Notes under the pieces: model-generated
Told to the model about the DNA's origin: nothing
The model's database searches: none
What the model saw: only the letters and a program-made list of their open reading frames with translations
Assembly (NCBI GenBank): GCA_003024175.1
Contig: MDYQ01000068.1
Span: 1-64,000, forward strand
Source: Planoprotostelium fungivorum
Taxonomy: Eukaryota; Evosea; Variosea; Cavosteliida; Cavosteliaceae
DNA: 64,000 nucleotides
Direction of reading: 5' to 3'
Made by a program: the position numbers and the translations under genes
Shown here: piece after piece, positions 1-9,140 of the stretch
Position numbering within the stretch: position 1 is the stretch's first letter
Layout of the letters: each line of letters starts with the position of its first letter

Positions 1-331
1 ACAATAAAATCACTTCTCAAGTCTTCCACATAGGAAGCAACCAGCAGTCGTCACTCTTCTTTATCATTCTACGGGGTCTAAGGACCTCACTGTCATAATT
101 GACGGTGAACAAGAGTACGAGGTTGAGACGATCTTGGATGTACGAAAGCGATATGGGAAGACCCAATATCTCGTAAGCTGGAAAGGTTATGGCCCAGAGG
201 AGAATTTGTGGTTACCTGAGGACAACCTGTCTAATAGCCCGGATCTGGTGGCAGATTTCAAGGCAAGAACCGCTTGCGTCACCACATCCAAGAGGAAGTG
301 CAAGAACTGATCCGCTGGATCAAGGGGACAA
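1..331 (+). mobile_element. Ty3/gypsy chromovirus, 3' end of internal region
   Basis: A plus-strand reading frame of about 90-310 encodes a chromodomain: it has the VETILDVR start, the YLVSWKGY core and a WLPEDNL end, followed by a short basic tail. A chromodomain at the end of pol, followed by a purine-rich tract (about 322-330) and an LTR, is the standard layout of chromoviruses. The integrase, RT and gag would lie to the left, outside the window. The visible part looks well preserved and therefore fairly recent, but whether the whole element is intact cannot be judged. It is treated here as a fossil. Confidence 0.85.
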
Positions 332-529
332 TGTTATGACGCTACGTTGTAGAGAAAGAATATCAACAACAAAGGAATTGATTTAACGGTCTACAATTGT
401 ATTGTGTAATAAAAGGGGATTGTTCGAAGCCCATCCCCAAGAAGAGGTCTCGAACTTATACCATCCAACTAATCCATCCTTGTGTATCCTTCACCCCATC
501 ATCAAGAGTGAGACAATCCATTTATAACA
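332..529 (+). repeat. LTR (3') of the chromovirus
   Basis: The segment begins TGTTAT directly after the purine tract and ends ATAACA, a perfect 6-bp terminal inverted repeat enclosing 198 bp. It contains an AATAAAAGG-type motif near 408 that could serve as a TATA box or polyadenylation signal. The 5' LTR is outside the window, so target duplication and LTR-LTR divergence cannot be checked here. A 198-bp LTR is short but within the range for Ty3/gypsy elements. Confidence 0.75.
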
Positions 530-1204
530 CTAGTTCTCCCGCCGATTTTGGTTTGTAACTGTGATCCGCGGATTCCAAATTTTCCGAGGAACTCCGTTGG
601 GTGCCTTGGAGAAGAAGGTCCTCCAATTCCCTCCTGGTCAACGCGACCATGTGGTCTTCAGCTCTGTTCAATGACAACTGTTCCATTTCTTACTTCCTAG
701 GTGGAAGCCCTGCGGTTCATCTTGTTACGTCCCTACATGGATACAGATACAAATGAGCACAACCTCTGGGGATGACAATGGCTTCAACACTGAATGGGAG
801 GTAGAGACCTGTTGGTAGGAGAGAGACACCACAGGGGCATAGAATGGCTCGTCAAGTGGTTTAGATTCTCCTGCATTCAACTCGTGGGAGATCAAGAGCA
901 ACATCCCTGAGGACCTTCAGAGCCAATGGTACAAACACAGTGATAGATAAATCCATTTGCAATGACCCCTTTTTGAGATCTCTACTTGCTGCACTCCAGG
1001 GTGATTTTTCCTTCCAACCAGAGGCTCAGAGATTTTTGGGCTGGCCAAAAAAAGTGTGAGACCCGTTTTAAAAACTTTTTAAAACGATTACGGAGACATT
1101 GCACTGAGCACGGATAATAAGGAAACACCCCAAATAGTTGTTTTAAAAACTAAAAAGTAAAACAGCTGTTTTACTTTTTCACCAGTCTGGTGTTTATTGA
1201 TTTT
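530..1204. other. Non-coding stretch with two perfect palindromes
   Basis: No convincing gene apart from the chromodomain relic. Two strong palindromes lie close together: 1064-1086 (11-bp arms CGTTTTAAAAA around one base) and 1152-1179 (28 bp, centre ACAGCTGT, no spacer). A third short one, CACCAG/CTGGTG, follows at about 1180-1192. They may be ends of small inverted-repeat elements; no function is assigned. Confidence 0.6.
760..948 (+). mobile_element. Degraded chromodomain-like retroelement relic
   Basis: Conceptual translation shows a WLVKW core and an NIPEDL-type end spaced as in a chromodomain, with a stop after a short basic tail. It is not continuous with the element at 1-529 and looks older and broken. 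A host chromodomain gene fragment is the alternative. No LTR was recognised beside it. Confidence 0.4.
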
Positions 1205-1423
1205 CTGATGGTTTTCCAATGTGATCTCCCTTCTTGGTGACAAGAGCATTTGCACAACAACGAGAATATTGTGCGGCCCAAGCAAATGCTCACGTTTTTT
1301 TGATTTGCGGTATGATAACGTAAAATCACTATGGATACTCGTCTTCTTCACGTGCTTTTAAAAAATGTAAGCATTCGCTTGGGCTGCACAATATTATGTA
1401 GATGATTTTGACCGCTTAATCGA
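1205..1423. repeat. Dispersed repeat, copy 1, split by a small TIR element
   Basis: The flanks 1244-1270 and 1390-1423 match the two halves of 19049-19103, sharing GAGCATTYGC, CAACAACGAGAATATT and ATGTAGATGATTTTGACCGC. Weaker similarity continues left to about 1205 (TTCTYGGTG and GATCTC blocks, matching about 19025-19048). Both copies can be read on either strand, so the repeat may derive from a coding sequence, but I do not recognise the product. Confidence 0.75.
1269..1391. mobile_element. MITE-like non-autonomous TIR element
   Basis: The segment begins TTGTGCGGCCCAAGC and ends as the near-perfect inverse, GCTTGGGCTGCACAA; the terminal inverted repeats span about 25 bp with 3 mismatches. 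It interrupts a repeat whose unoccupied version (19049-19103) lacks exactly this segment plus one copy of the duplicated target. Because the junction AATATT is itself a palindrome, the duplication can be read as TA, ATAT or AATATT. The TA reading would suit Tc1/mariner-type mobilisation. There is no coding capacity in about 120 bp. Confidence 0.8.
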
Positions 1424-1429
1424 CATGAG

Positions 1430-1884
1430 CAGACAAGTCATGCACAATGCAAACCCTCATGTGCTAGGAGTCATTGAGCGAGGGTTGGAGTCTGCAACAT
1501 TACTGTGATGGACAGTAAAGAAGGTCCCAAAGAGACATTGAAGAGCGTGACTGAGAACAAAGTGTGGATTGATTCACCAAACCAAAACTCTTTCTCACCT
1601 CTTGACAGACAATTGGGACTCCTAAGATTGCGCCATCTGGATGACAAATAAATCATTATTCTTTTCTTGTCGAATCGCTCAACCGATCTGAAGACATCGG
1701 AAACAGTATAGCCCTCGTTCATAGTGGTGATGTTCTGGAAGCAGGTCGTAATTGACTTTCTTGACTCGATAGACACAAGACAGCATGTTCAGGCCCGATG
1801 AGCAGAAGATACACAATGACATTTTGAAATACAAATGGGTGGTGATATATTCGTATATACAGGTTTGGTCGCTCTCCGCTGTGA
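1430..1884. other. No gene recognised
   Basis: Only short overlapping frames on both strands. None shows a domain, a convincing exon-intron pattern or low-complexity structure. Confidence 0.5.
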
Positions 1885-2208
1885 TTACGACCATTCTTGT
1901 TCCTCTGCAATGTCTTTGACGTCACCGATGATGGTATCGATCTCCTCTCTCGTGAATGTCTCCTCTCCCCAGCTTCGGAAGAGCTTGTTGGCCCAAGGGC
2001 ACTTCTTCCATCGTGAGTCTCTTCCATTGACTCGGCTTCCATTCTCAAAGAGCGTCAGGGAGAAGACAGGTTGTGAGCCCTTCAGGTTTGGACGAGCCCA
2101 GAAGTTCAAGACAAAGTCCCCGATCTCGACAGGGAAGTACAGAATGTAGTTGTCTCTTCCGAAGCTCATTTCGCATTCGATCTCCGGCAGGTGTAGAGCG
2201 TCCGTCAT
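1885..2208 (-). CDS. Small hypothetical protein, 107 aa
   Basis: A single uninterrupted frame with ATG at 2208 and TAA at 1885-1887. The product is acidic with many aromatic residues (DNYILYFPVE, LNFWARPNL) and a charged helical C-terminus (FTREEIDTIIGDVKDIAEE). There is no signal peptide or membrane segment. The sequence looks like a compact alpha/beta domain, but I do not recognise the family. About 270 bp separate its start from the poly(A) signal of the next gene upstream on the same strand, room for its own promoter. The frame is long and of natural composition, so it is probably real. Confidence 0.6.
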   Translation of the reverse strand: MTDALHLPEIECEMSFGRDNYILYFPVEIGDFVLNFWARPNLKGSQPVFSLTLFENGSRVNGRDSRWKKCPWANKLFRSWGEETFTREEIDTIIGDVKDIAEEQEWS

Positions 2209-2480
2209 GTTCTTCGCGTTTGTGTATCGTCTGTGTCTATCGTCGCACGTGCTCTTGTGGGCGGCAGGGTTGGTTATGGATGTGTGTCACTGTCAGCCTC
2301 TCGGTGATCGTTTGTAATGTCTACATTGTAGCGTTACGAATTCCACCGAAATTTGCTCCACACGTTTCCGCCTCACGCGGGAGGAAATTTCGCGTTTGGG
2401 AACGCGAACCTTGCACGGTAACTGACGCGAACGAAATCAATGTGAAGAGAGAAACACAAGGCGGGTAACTCATTCATTCT

Positions 2481-3949
2481 TTATTCGAGAGCATCTAATT
2501 TGGGTGTCTCTGTTTCCTTCAGCGCAAGATGCGATGTGATGTGATGCGTGTCGTGGAGATGATGGAAGATGCGTCGATGGGATGGTGTGGACTCACCCTT
2601 TGTAACGTCTCCCAAGGAAGGTGTCGGTGATGATGTCGATGTCGTCATGCTCGACTTCTTCGTGTCTGGCCTCCACCCGTTCCAGTAGTCCAGCGTGAGG
2701 TTCTCTCCCTTGGACAGATATCTGCAGTACACCCACCCAAAGTAGAACAGTCTCCGTCTGTAGGACCCTCTTGCCTCATCTTCCGGCAGCGTCACGCTCG
2801 ATCCAAACTGATTCGAGTCAGTGATGGAGGTTCTTCATCATTGCATGCGGTGATCGTTCGTCACGTGATGCGATCGTTTCAAAGATGAAAGACGAGAGAA
2901 AGAGATAGATCTCTGTGTGATAGACAGTGACACGCGATGATCGCGATGTGGAAATGATACATCATGTGATGTCTGCGTTCACACCTGAGCTTCGAACGAT
3001 TGAACGTCGTCGTTTCTGGGCTTCAACACCCCGATCTGTGGATCTTCACCGATCTCCTCTCCCCAGAATTGACCCTTCCTCTCTCTCTTGATCATCCTCT
3101 CGTTGGGGTTACGTACAGCTCCTTCAAAATTGGTGGCCTCCGTCTTCGTTCTGAAACCGGAGACGACTGCGATCACCTGCGGAAGAGTCAATCACGATGG
3201 AATGCAGGTGATCATCATATCATATGTGAAGGTGAGACACTCACTCGGTAGTCGCAGTTCGACTGGTAAAATTGGAATTGTCTCTTCTGTGGAAGAGGTG
3301 AGTTGGATGTAGAGGACAGACACCGTCACCATTCCGCTGCGCAAGATCTGCACTGTCTTCTTCAGATCAGATGTGGAACCGACCGTAACTACGTTGTTCT
3401 TGTTGGCCGTGAGGTATACCTTCCAATCATTGACGGGGTATCCGACTGTAATCTGAAGATGTGATCATCAGAATGCTGTCTAATTTTTCTATGCCGGTTG
3501 ACCCACCCCTGAGCGAGTGGACACGTTGTTGTCCAGACTCGAGGCCGCCCTCTTCGATGATGTGTTGAAGATGGGCTGAACCACAACCGTCACGTTGTGT
3601 CCGTTAGATAATTTAGAGGCAAAGCGGCTGCCTGAAGAGAAGAAGGTGATCATTGAGACAGTGATGATAGATGATGTGGGGAATGTATTGCGAACGTCTC
3701 ATTGTAGTAATCTCATTTTTTTGCATTTTCGAACATTTTCACTCTTTCACTCGTTTATATGTCACTATTGGACACTGTTTGGTATCCGTACAGGTTAGTG
3801 TAGGTCATGCTTCGTTTTGAAAACCTCTTTTCTCTCTTCTTCAAGGTGTACCGTTGCTTGATTTTGTTCGATAGAGGGCTAATCAGCTCGGCCATACACC
3901 TCCAAGTTCGTTCCGTGCAATCAAAGTCGATGAGAGTGGACATCAGCAT
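2481..3949 (-). CDS. Unrecognised six-exon gene, about 282 aa
   Basis: Proposed exons: 3949-3852, 3627-3507, 3452-3245, 3166-2985, 2807-2597 and 2509-2481, all GT-AG and in phase, totalling 849 nt. The middle of the protein is rich in beta-strand sequence (NVTVVVQPIF, MVTVSVLYIQL). The C-terminal third is basic then aromatic (RERKGQFWGEE, YRRRLFYFGWVYCRYLSKG). No catalytic motif, signal peptide or known fold is evident. The stop codon lies inside an AATAAA hexamer at 2480-2485. The first exon is the least certain because intron 1 (224 nt) is long for this genome; the start could be at 3943. Confidence 0.55.
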
Positions 3950-4101
3950 GAGTGAGTCTCTGTTTATGTTTTGTGATTTACTTCTAGGGTCGATTTGAAA
4001 GGAAAATGGGGACAACATCGTGATGCGCTTGTGGATTAGCGCGGGACTTTTGCGTATGGACTCAAGTTCAAGTTCAAAGACGCACGGTGGATAGCTTCTC
4101 T

Positions 4102-4418
4102 TTATTGACACGTATAGACACCCGATCGACCTCCATTGAACTGCAGCATGGTGTTCACGCCGACGTTTACTTCTTCGATCATCGCCTTCACTTTCTGTGG
4201 GTCACTCTCTCCCTTGTTTCGTTTGAATTCTGTGACTCTTCAGAATTTATCACGACATGTCCATAACATCATCATTACGTACCTACACGGACTTCCTTTA
4301 TCATTCTCAATCTATTCTTTGAAGGAAAAGTCTGCAATTGTCGTAATGTGTTCTTGTATAAACCCAGCATTTGCATTCTATGACTCGCTCCGAGCGGTGC
4401 AGTGGCAAGTGACGACAT
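4102..4418 (-). CDS. LYR-motif (Complex1_LYR) protein, 87 aa
   Basis: Two exons, 4418-4283 and 4229-4102, separated by a 53-nt GT-AG intron. The product has the LYR-family signature: GLYKNTLRQL (with LYK in place of LYR), then FPSKNR, an FKRN block and a helical C-terminus. Members are small mitochondrial-matrix or inner-membrane proteins that act as complex I accessory subunits, respiratory assembly factors or Fe-S partners through the acyl carrier protein. Which subfamily this is cannot be decided. Length fits the family (80-130 aa). The TAA stop is embedded in an AATAAA signal (4101-4106). The gene diverges from Rpt1 with 163 bp between starts. Confidence 0.8.
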
Positions 4419-4581
4419 GCTGTCTATATTTCGTATTCTTCTCGTTTGGTTGGGTGATGGTGATTCGATGTGGTGCGATGTCTTTTCAAGTTGAAAACCG
4501 AGTCCACAAGTTGTGACGTCAGCATTACGAAGACATTGCCAGGTCACATCATCTGAATTTAGTTGGACCTTACAGAGCAAC

Positions 4582-6336
4582 ATGAGCAAAGACCGTGATG
4601 AAATATTAGAGGACGAGACGCCTGCCAAGTCTCTCGACGAGGGAGATATTGCCATCTTGAAGACCTACGTGAGAACATAGTTGGGTGATATATGTTCGAG
4701 TGTTGAGACATGTTCAGGGTTCGGGAACATACAACAACAGAATTAAGGCAGCTGAAGAAGACATCAGAAAGAAGGCAAAACACGTCAATGAAATCTGTGG
4801 TGAGTCCCTATATCTTCATTCGAGACCATGTGTCTCCCTTCTTCCTTTTCTTTTTTCTCTCTTCTATTGACACTTGAATGATGTTTGTGTAGGAATCAAA
4901 GAATCAGACACGGGTCTCTCATTACCCAGCCAATGGGATCTAGTGGCAGACAAACAACTCATGCAAGAGGATCAACCACTACAAGTGGCCCGCTGCACCA
5001 AGATCATCGACGCCGGAGGGGACGATGCCAAGTACATCATCAACGTCAAGCAGATCGCTAAATTCGTCGTGGGTTTGGGAGAGAAGGTTGCCTCTACAGA
5101 TATCGAAGAGGGCATGCGTGTCGGGTACATCTTCAATCACTCCGCCACCATTTAATTTAATGTTCCATACATCCATGTCTCTGACTCGATTCTCAGTGTC
5201 GACCGAACAAAGTACCAGATTCAGATCCCACTGCCTCCCAAGATCGACCCCACCGTCACCATGATGACTGTGGAAGAGAAACCAGATGTCACTTACAAAG
5301 AGGTCGGAGGCTCTAAAGAACAGATCGAGAAGCTCCGTGAGGTCGTCGAGCTACCTCTCTTGCACGTGAGAACCTCCATGATCGTCTTCACGATGGTGGC
5401 TGATGAAATTCAGCCTGAGAGATTTGTCAACCTGGGTATCGATCCTCCCAAGGGAGTTTTGCTCTATGGGCCCCCAGGGACGGGAAAGACCCTTTTGGCC
5501 AGAGCGGTAGCCAATCGCACAGATGCTTGCTTCATTCGTGTCATTGGAAGTGAACTTGTACAGAAATACGTGGGAGAGGGTGAGTCCATCTACAACCCGC
5601 CACATCTCCACGTCACGAGTCGTCATCGTCCACTCACCATTTCACTTCATGCATCTCTCATTCATAATCCACACCCATCTACAACCTGCCATCCCTGACC
5701 ATTCCAGGTGCGCGTATGGTGAGAGAGCTCTTCCAAATGGCCCGCAGCAAGAAGGCCTGCATCATCTTCTTTGACGAAGTCGACGCCGTTGGTGGTGCTC
5801 GATTTGACGACGGAGCCGGAGGAGACAACGAAGTCCAGCGCACCATGCTCGAGCTCATCAACCAACTCGACGGTTTCGATCCCAGGGGTAACATCAAAGT
5901 TTTGATGGCAACCAATCGTCCGGACACTCTCGACCCCGCCCTGTTGCGTCCGGGGAGATTAGACAGGAAGATAGAGTTTGGCCTGCCCGATTTGGAGGGT
6001 AGGACGACCATTTTCCAGATCCATGCGAGATCGATGAACTGCGATCGCAACATCAGGTTCGAACTGTTGTCGAGATTGTGTCCAAACAGCACCGGAGCTG
6101 ATATCCGCTCGGTGTGTACGGAGGCTGGAATGTTTGCCATCCGCGCGAGGAGGAAGGTGGGAGACATCTTCATCATCGTGATCATCATGTGACGACGGAC
6201 ATCATCGCGATGAAAGATGAAGAACTGATGGAGGTCGCAGACTGTCACGGAGAAGGACTACCTCGATGCCATCCAGAAGGTCATCAAGTCGTACGCCAAG
6301 TTCAGTGCTACTCCCAAGTATATGGTTTACAACTGA
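4582..6336 (+). CDS. RPT1: 26S proteasome regulatory ATPase Rpt1 (PSMC2), 426 aa
   Basis: Seven exons: 4582-4668, 4718-4799, 4893-5124, 5197-5365, 5414-5579, 5708-6156 and 6241-6336. They give a complete AAA+ protein of the expected length. An N-terminal helical region and OB-like domain are followed by the ATPase core. Walker A is GPPGTGKT, Walker B is FFDEVDAV, the sensor is ATNRPD, and the arginine-finger region is RPGRLDRK. The ending ATPKYMVYN is typical of Rpt1 rather than the other five Rpt subunits. In the 19S base the six ATPases unfold substrates and open the 20S gate. All splice junctions keep phase. This is a housekeeping gene with no oddities. Confidence 0.97.
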
Positions 6337-6593
6337 GATGTATAAAGAAGACACGTCTTTCTATCGCACGACGCTCATGTATTGTCCCGTCTCCAGTCTC
6401 TCCCTGTCGTTACCATCGATGTCGAATTCACCATCGCTCATCATGTCCGTTCCAAAGTCGAGAGGAGTGTCTTCTGTCTCTTCTTCTCCTTCCTTCTCTC
6501 TCTTCTCCTGTGTTTCGTCAGCATCATCATCACACCATCAGATCTCATTGCATCACAAGTGTCATCGCAAAGATCACGTGCAGAGCGATCGAT

Positions 6594-9130
6594 TCATCTT
6601 CTCACCTTCAACCTCTCTTTCGAATAAATATCTCGCACGTGATCATGAGTGACCTTGTCCATGCGAACGCTGATGGGCATCGCCCTGCCTCTTCCATCTT
6701 GGGTGGGGATGATCATCACTTCTCCCTCGCTCCAGTATCCGTAGTGTACGGAGTCTCTGATCTCTCCTTGACTCACATCTGAGGTGGAGCTGAAGGAATC
6801 CCAATCGTCGTAGTCGGACTCGTCAAACTTTTTCCTCGTGTATTTCACCTGACATCATTATCAACTCATCATCGCAATCATCATCATCGCAGATCGTCGT
6901 CCAGGTCGTGTGTCATTTGAACAGATCAATGAATTCACCTCGATGGCGGGCTCTGTCTGAATATTCTGCTCGATCATCTCAGGCCCAGGCTCTTCTTCTG
7001 GCTCTTCCGTCTGTATGTTGGTGCTGGTAAACACCTTTGGCTCTGGATCTTCCCATTGCATCGATTGCTCTTTCGTCTCGACGGCCAGAGTCATCGCATC
7101 ACGCACCTGATCATCATTGTCATCATCATCACCGCGTATTCCATCGTCTCACCTCTCTCACGATGACTGGCGGCGGCGGGGCCACGTGCACTACGGGTGG
7201 TGGTGGAGCATTCTTCTTTGGTTTCGGACTGGGCTCTGGCGAGCTGAAGTCATCCAGACCATCCAATGAGTCTAGATCAAATTCAGGCTCGGGCAGCTTC
7301 TTCTTCATCGGTGGCTCGTAGAGATCAGCTTGCACGGCGGTGTCCACGAGGAGTGTGTTCTGTACGAATGCATCGACCCTCTCTGGCTTCGGTTGGTCCG
7401 TTTGTATGGACATTTCCACCCTCTCGACGGGTAGTTCGACTTGTACACCGATTTCCGTTGGAGGCAGGTCCTTCTGCGTGGATACGCTGACAGCCGCCTC
7501 CTTCTTTCCCTTCATCCTCCTCAACTCTTCCATGACACCCTCTTGTACCAAGAATTGCGTCGTATCGTTGAGAGATTGTGCCTTCTTCTCTTCCTTCTTA
7601 CTGCTGACCATGCCGAGGAGATTTTCAGATAAGATCTTGAGTATGAGCCTCTCGATGCGATCGTCACCGTGATCGTCTTCTCGTGGCGGGGCGGCGACAG
7701 GGGGTGGTGGTGACGTAGAAACGGGTGGAATGATCAATTCAGGATTCGATAGCGATAGATCGACCACGTCAAGGTAGCGTGAGGTACCTCCCTGCAAGTT
7801 GAAAGAATCGAAATTCATTTCGCTCCTGCGATCGAAAGCTTGCGTCCCGTGATCGATTTTGGAGGGTAAGGTCTGCACTCCAGTCGTATTCTTAAGATGG
7901 TGCAGGGCAGTCGAGACGCTCATGATGTTGGCCTGTGAATGACGGTGGACCCTCTGAGGTGAAGTTTGGACTTCAGATGCGGCGAATTTGGGCCGAACGG
8001 GAGATGTCACGAGGGCTTGGACTTGTCGATCGAATTTCTCCGGGGCAGTCTGCATGCCTCTCTCGGTGTGGGCTACCTTCAGATCTTCTTCGTACACAAA
8101 GTTTCTGTTCTTCCTTCTGTGTTGAGCCAGTTTCTCTTCTTCTACCTTGCGCTGTTCTTCCGTCTGTCTCTTCCTCTCTTCTTCTTTCTCGGCCGCGGCC
8201 AGCTGCTTCCTGAGCCTGTCCTTCTCTTCTTGTTCTCTCTTGTGTTGCTCCTGACGCAGCTTCTTCTCTTCGGCTTCCTTCAAGGCTTCCTTTCGTCTCT
8301 TCTTCTCGATTTGAATTTGTGACGGTGGCATGTTCTGCGGTGTCTTCGGCTCGCTGTGGAAATAGAGATCGGCGGGACGGACTGAACTGCGTTGAACTCT
8401 GCTGAGAGAAGGTGATTCACTGTACGTTGTCGTGAACACAGGAAAATCATCTGAGCTGGAGGCTGAATGAAAGGTCAGTTGATACGTCGATGATGATCAT
8501 GATGTAGTGACAGTGTTTTACAAAAGATCAACGGTGATGGACTGCGACGGTGAGACGAGGAGTTTCTCACCTTTGTACGATGGTTGCGATCTCGGTTGTA
8601 CGGCTGGTCGTATGACATCTTTAGCACTTCTCTTCACGTATCTTCCCTGCAGATTGAAGTCCGTCTCTTTCATTCTGGGTTGTTGCTTGTTGGATGTTCT
8701 ATCGTGTGTCGTCCTCAAAAATGCGACCTCATAATCGGTCGGTAGTCCATTCAAATGGATATTTTCGTACCTTCACGTCGTCACCATTTGAGACAAATCA
8801 CATCTCTGCGATGATTGCATCTGGCGATGTTGCAACTCACTTGCTAGAATCGAACCATTTGTCATCCTTCGTGGTCTTCCCCTTCGATTTGGTCAATTTC
8901 GGCGGTGCGGACTCCTGTTGTGGCGTGATGTTGAATGACGCTTTTCTCTGCGTCTTCAGCTTCAGTGAACCCAATTGAAGGTGAGTGTCTTCCAATGATT
9001 GATGTAATTTCAACAGTTCGACGGGCTCTAAAGCCGTCATCGTCCCTCTTCGAGCGCGATTCAGTAATTTGCGCCTAACGGGTGCGGAAAATTGAGTTTC
9101 GCGCCAAAATGTTCCTTTCAAAAAATCCAC
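6594..9130 (-). CDS. Coiled-coil protein, possibly TALPID3-like, 740 aa
   Basis: Five exons: 9130-8841, 8770-8571, 8462-7153, 7106-6939 and 6848-6594. The N-terminus is basic. A dense Lys/Glu/Gln coiled coil follows (about residues 200-300), then a long linker with repeated short pieces ending in QT or QA (RGMQTAPEK, SEVQTSP, TGVQTLPSK, MSIQTDQP, NIQTE). Proline clusters and an acidic C-terminus with GYWSEGEV come last. The QT-repeat linker and SEGEV-type tail recall TALPID3/KIAA0586, a centriole-distal-end protein needed for ciliogenesis. That is a family impression, not a demonstrated homology. The neighbouring DRC3 makes a ciliary role plausible. The start could instead be the internal ATG at 9040. 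Confidence 0.6.
9097..9108. promoter_or_regulatory. E2F/DP-type site in a very tight divergent promoter
   Basis: TTTCGCGCCAAA is a perfect match to the animal/plant/amoebozoan E2F-DP consensus. It lies where the coiled-coil gene (-, ATG 9130) and the HAT-repeat gene (+, ATG 9141) start head-to-head. If the minus-strand gene starts at its internal ATG (9040), the site sits inside a 100-bp bidirectional promoter. Regulation by E2F is inferred from the motif alone. Confidence 0.45.
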
Positions 9131-9140
9131 ATTCTTCGAG

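Noticed and set aside
1392-1423. YVDD-like translation (plus strand) suggesting a reverse-transcriptase core
   Set aside because: The residues after it (FDRLI) do not fit RT motif C, and the flanks show no other RT motif in either repeat copy.
1205-1423. Reading the repeat as a broken H2A N-terminus
   Set aside because: The resemblance (RRSKSST, YSR, ANA) is short and frame-dependent, and the alternative strand reads equally well; left as an unnamed repeat.
2073-2468. Plus-strand 131-codon frame
   Set aside because: It overlaps the better-supported minus-strand gene and has a chance-like Arg/Ser/Cys composition.
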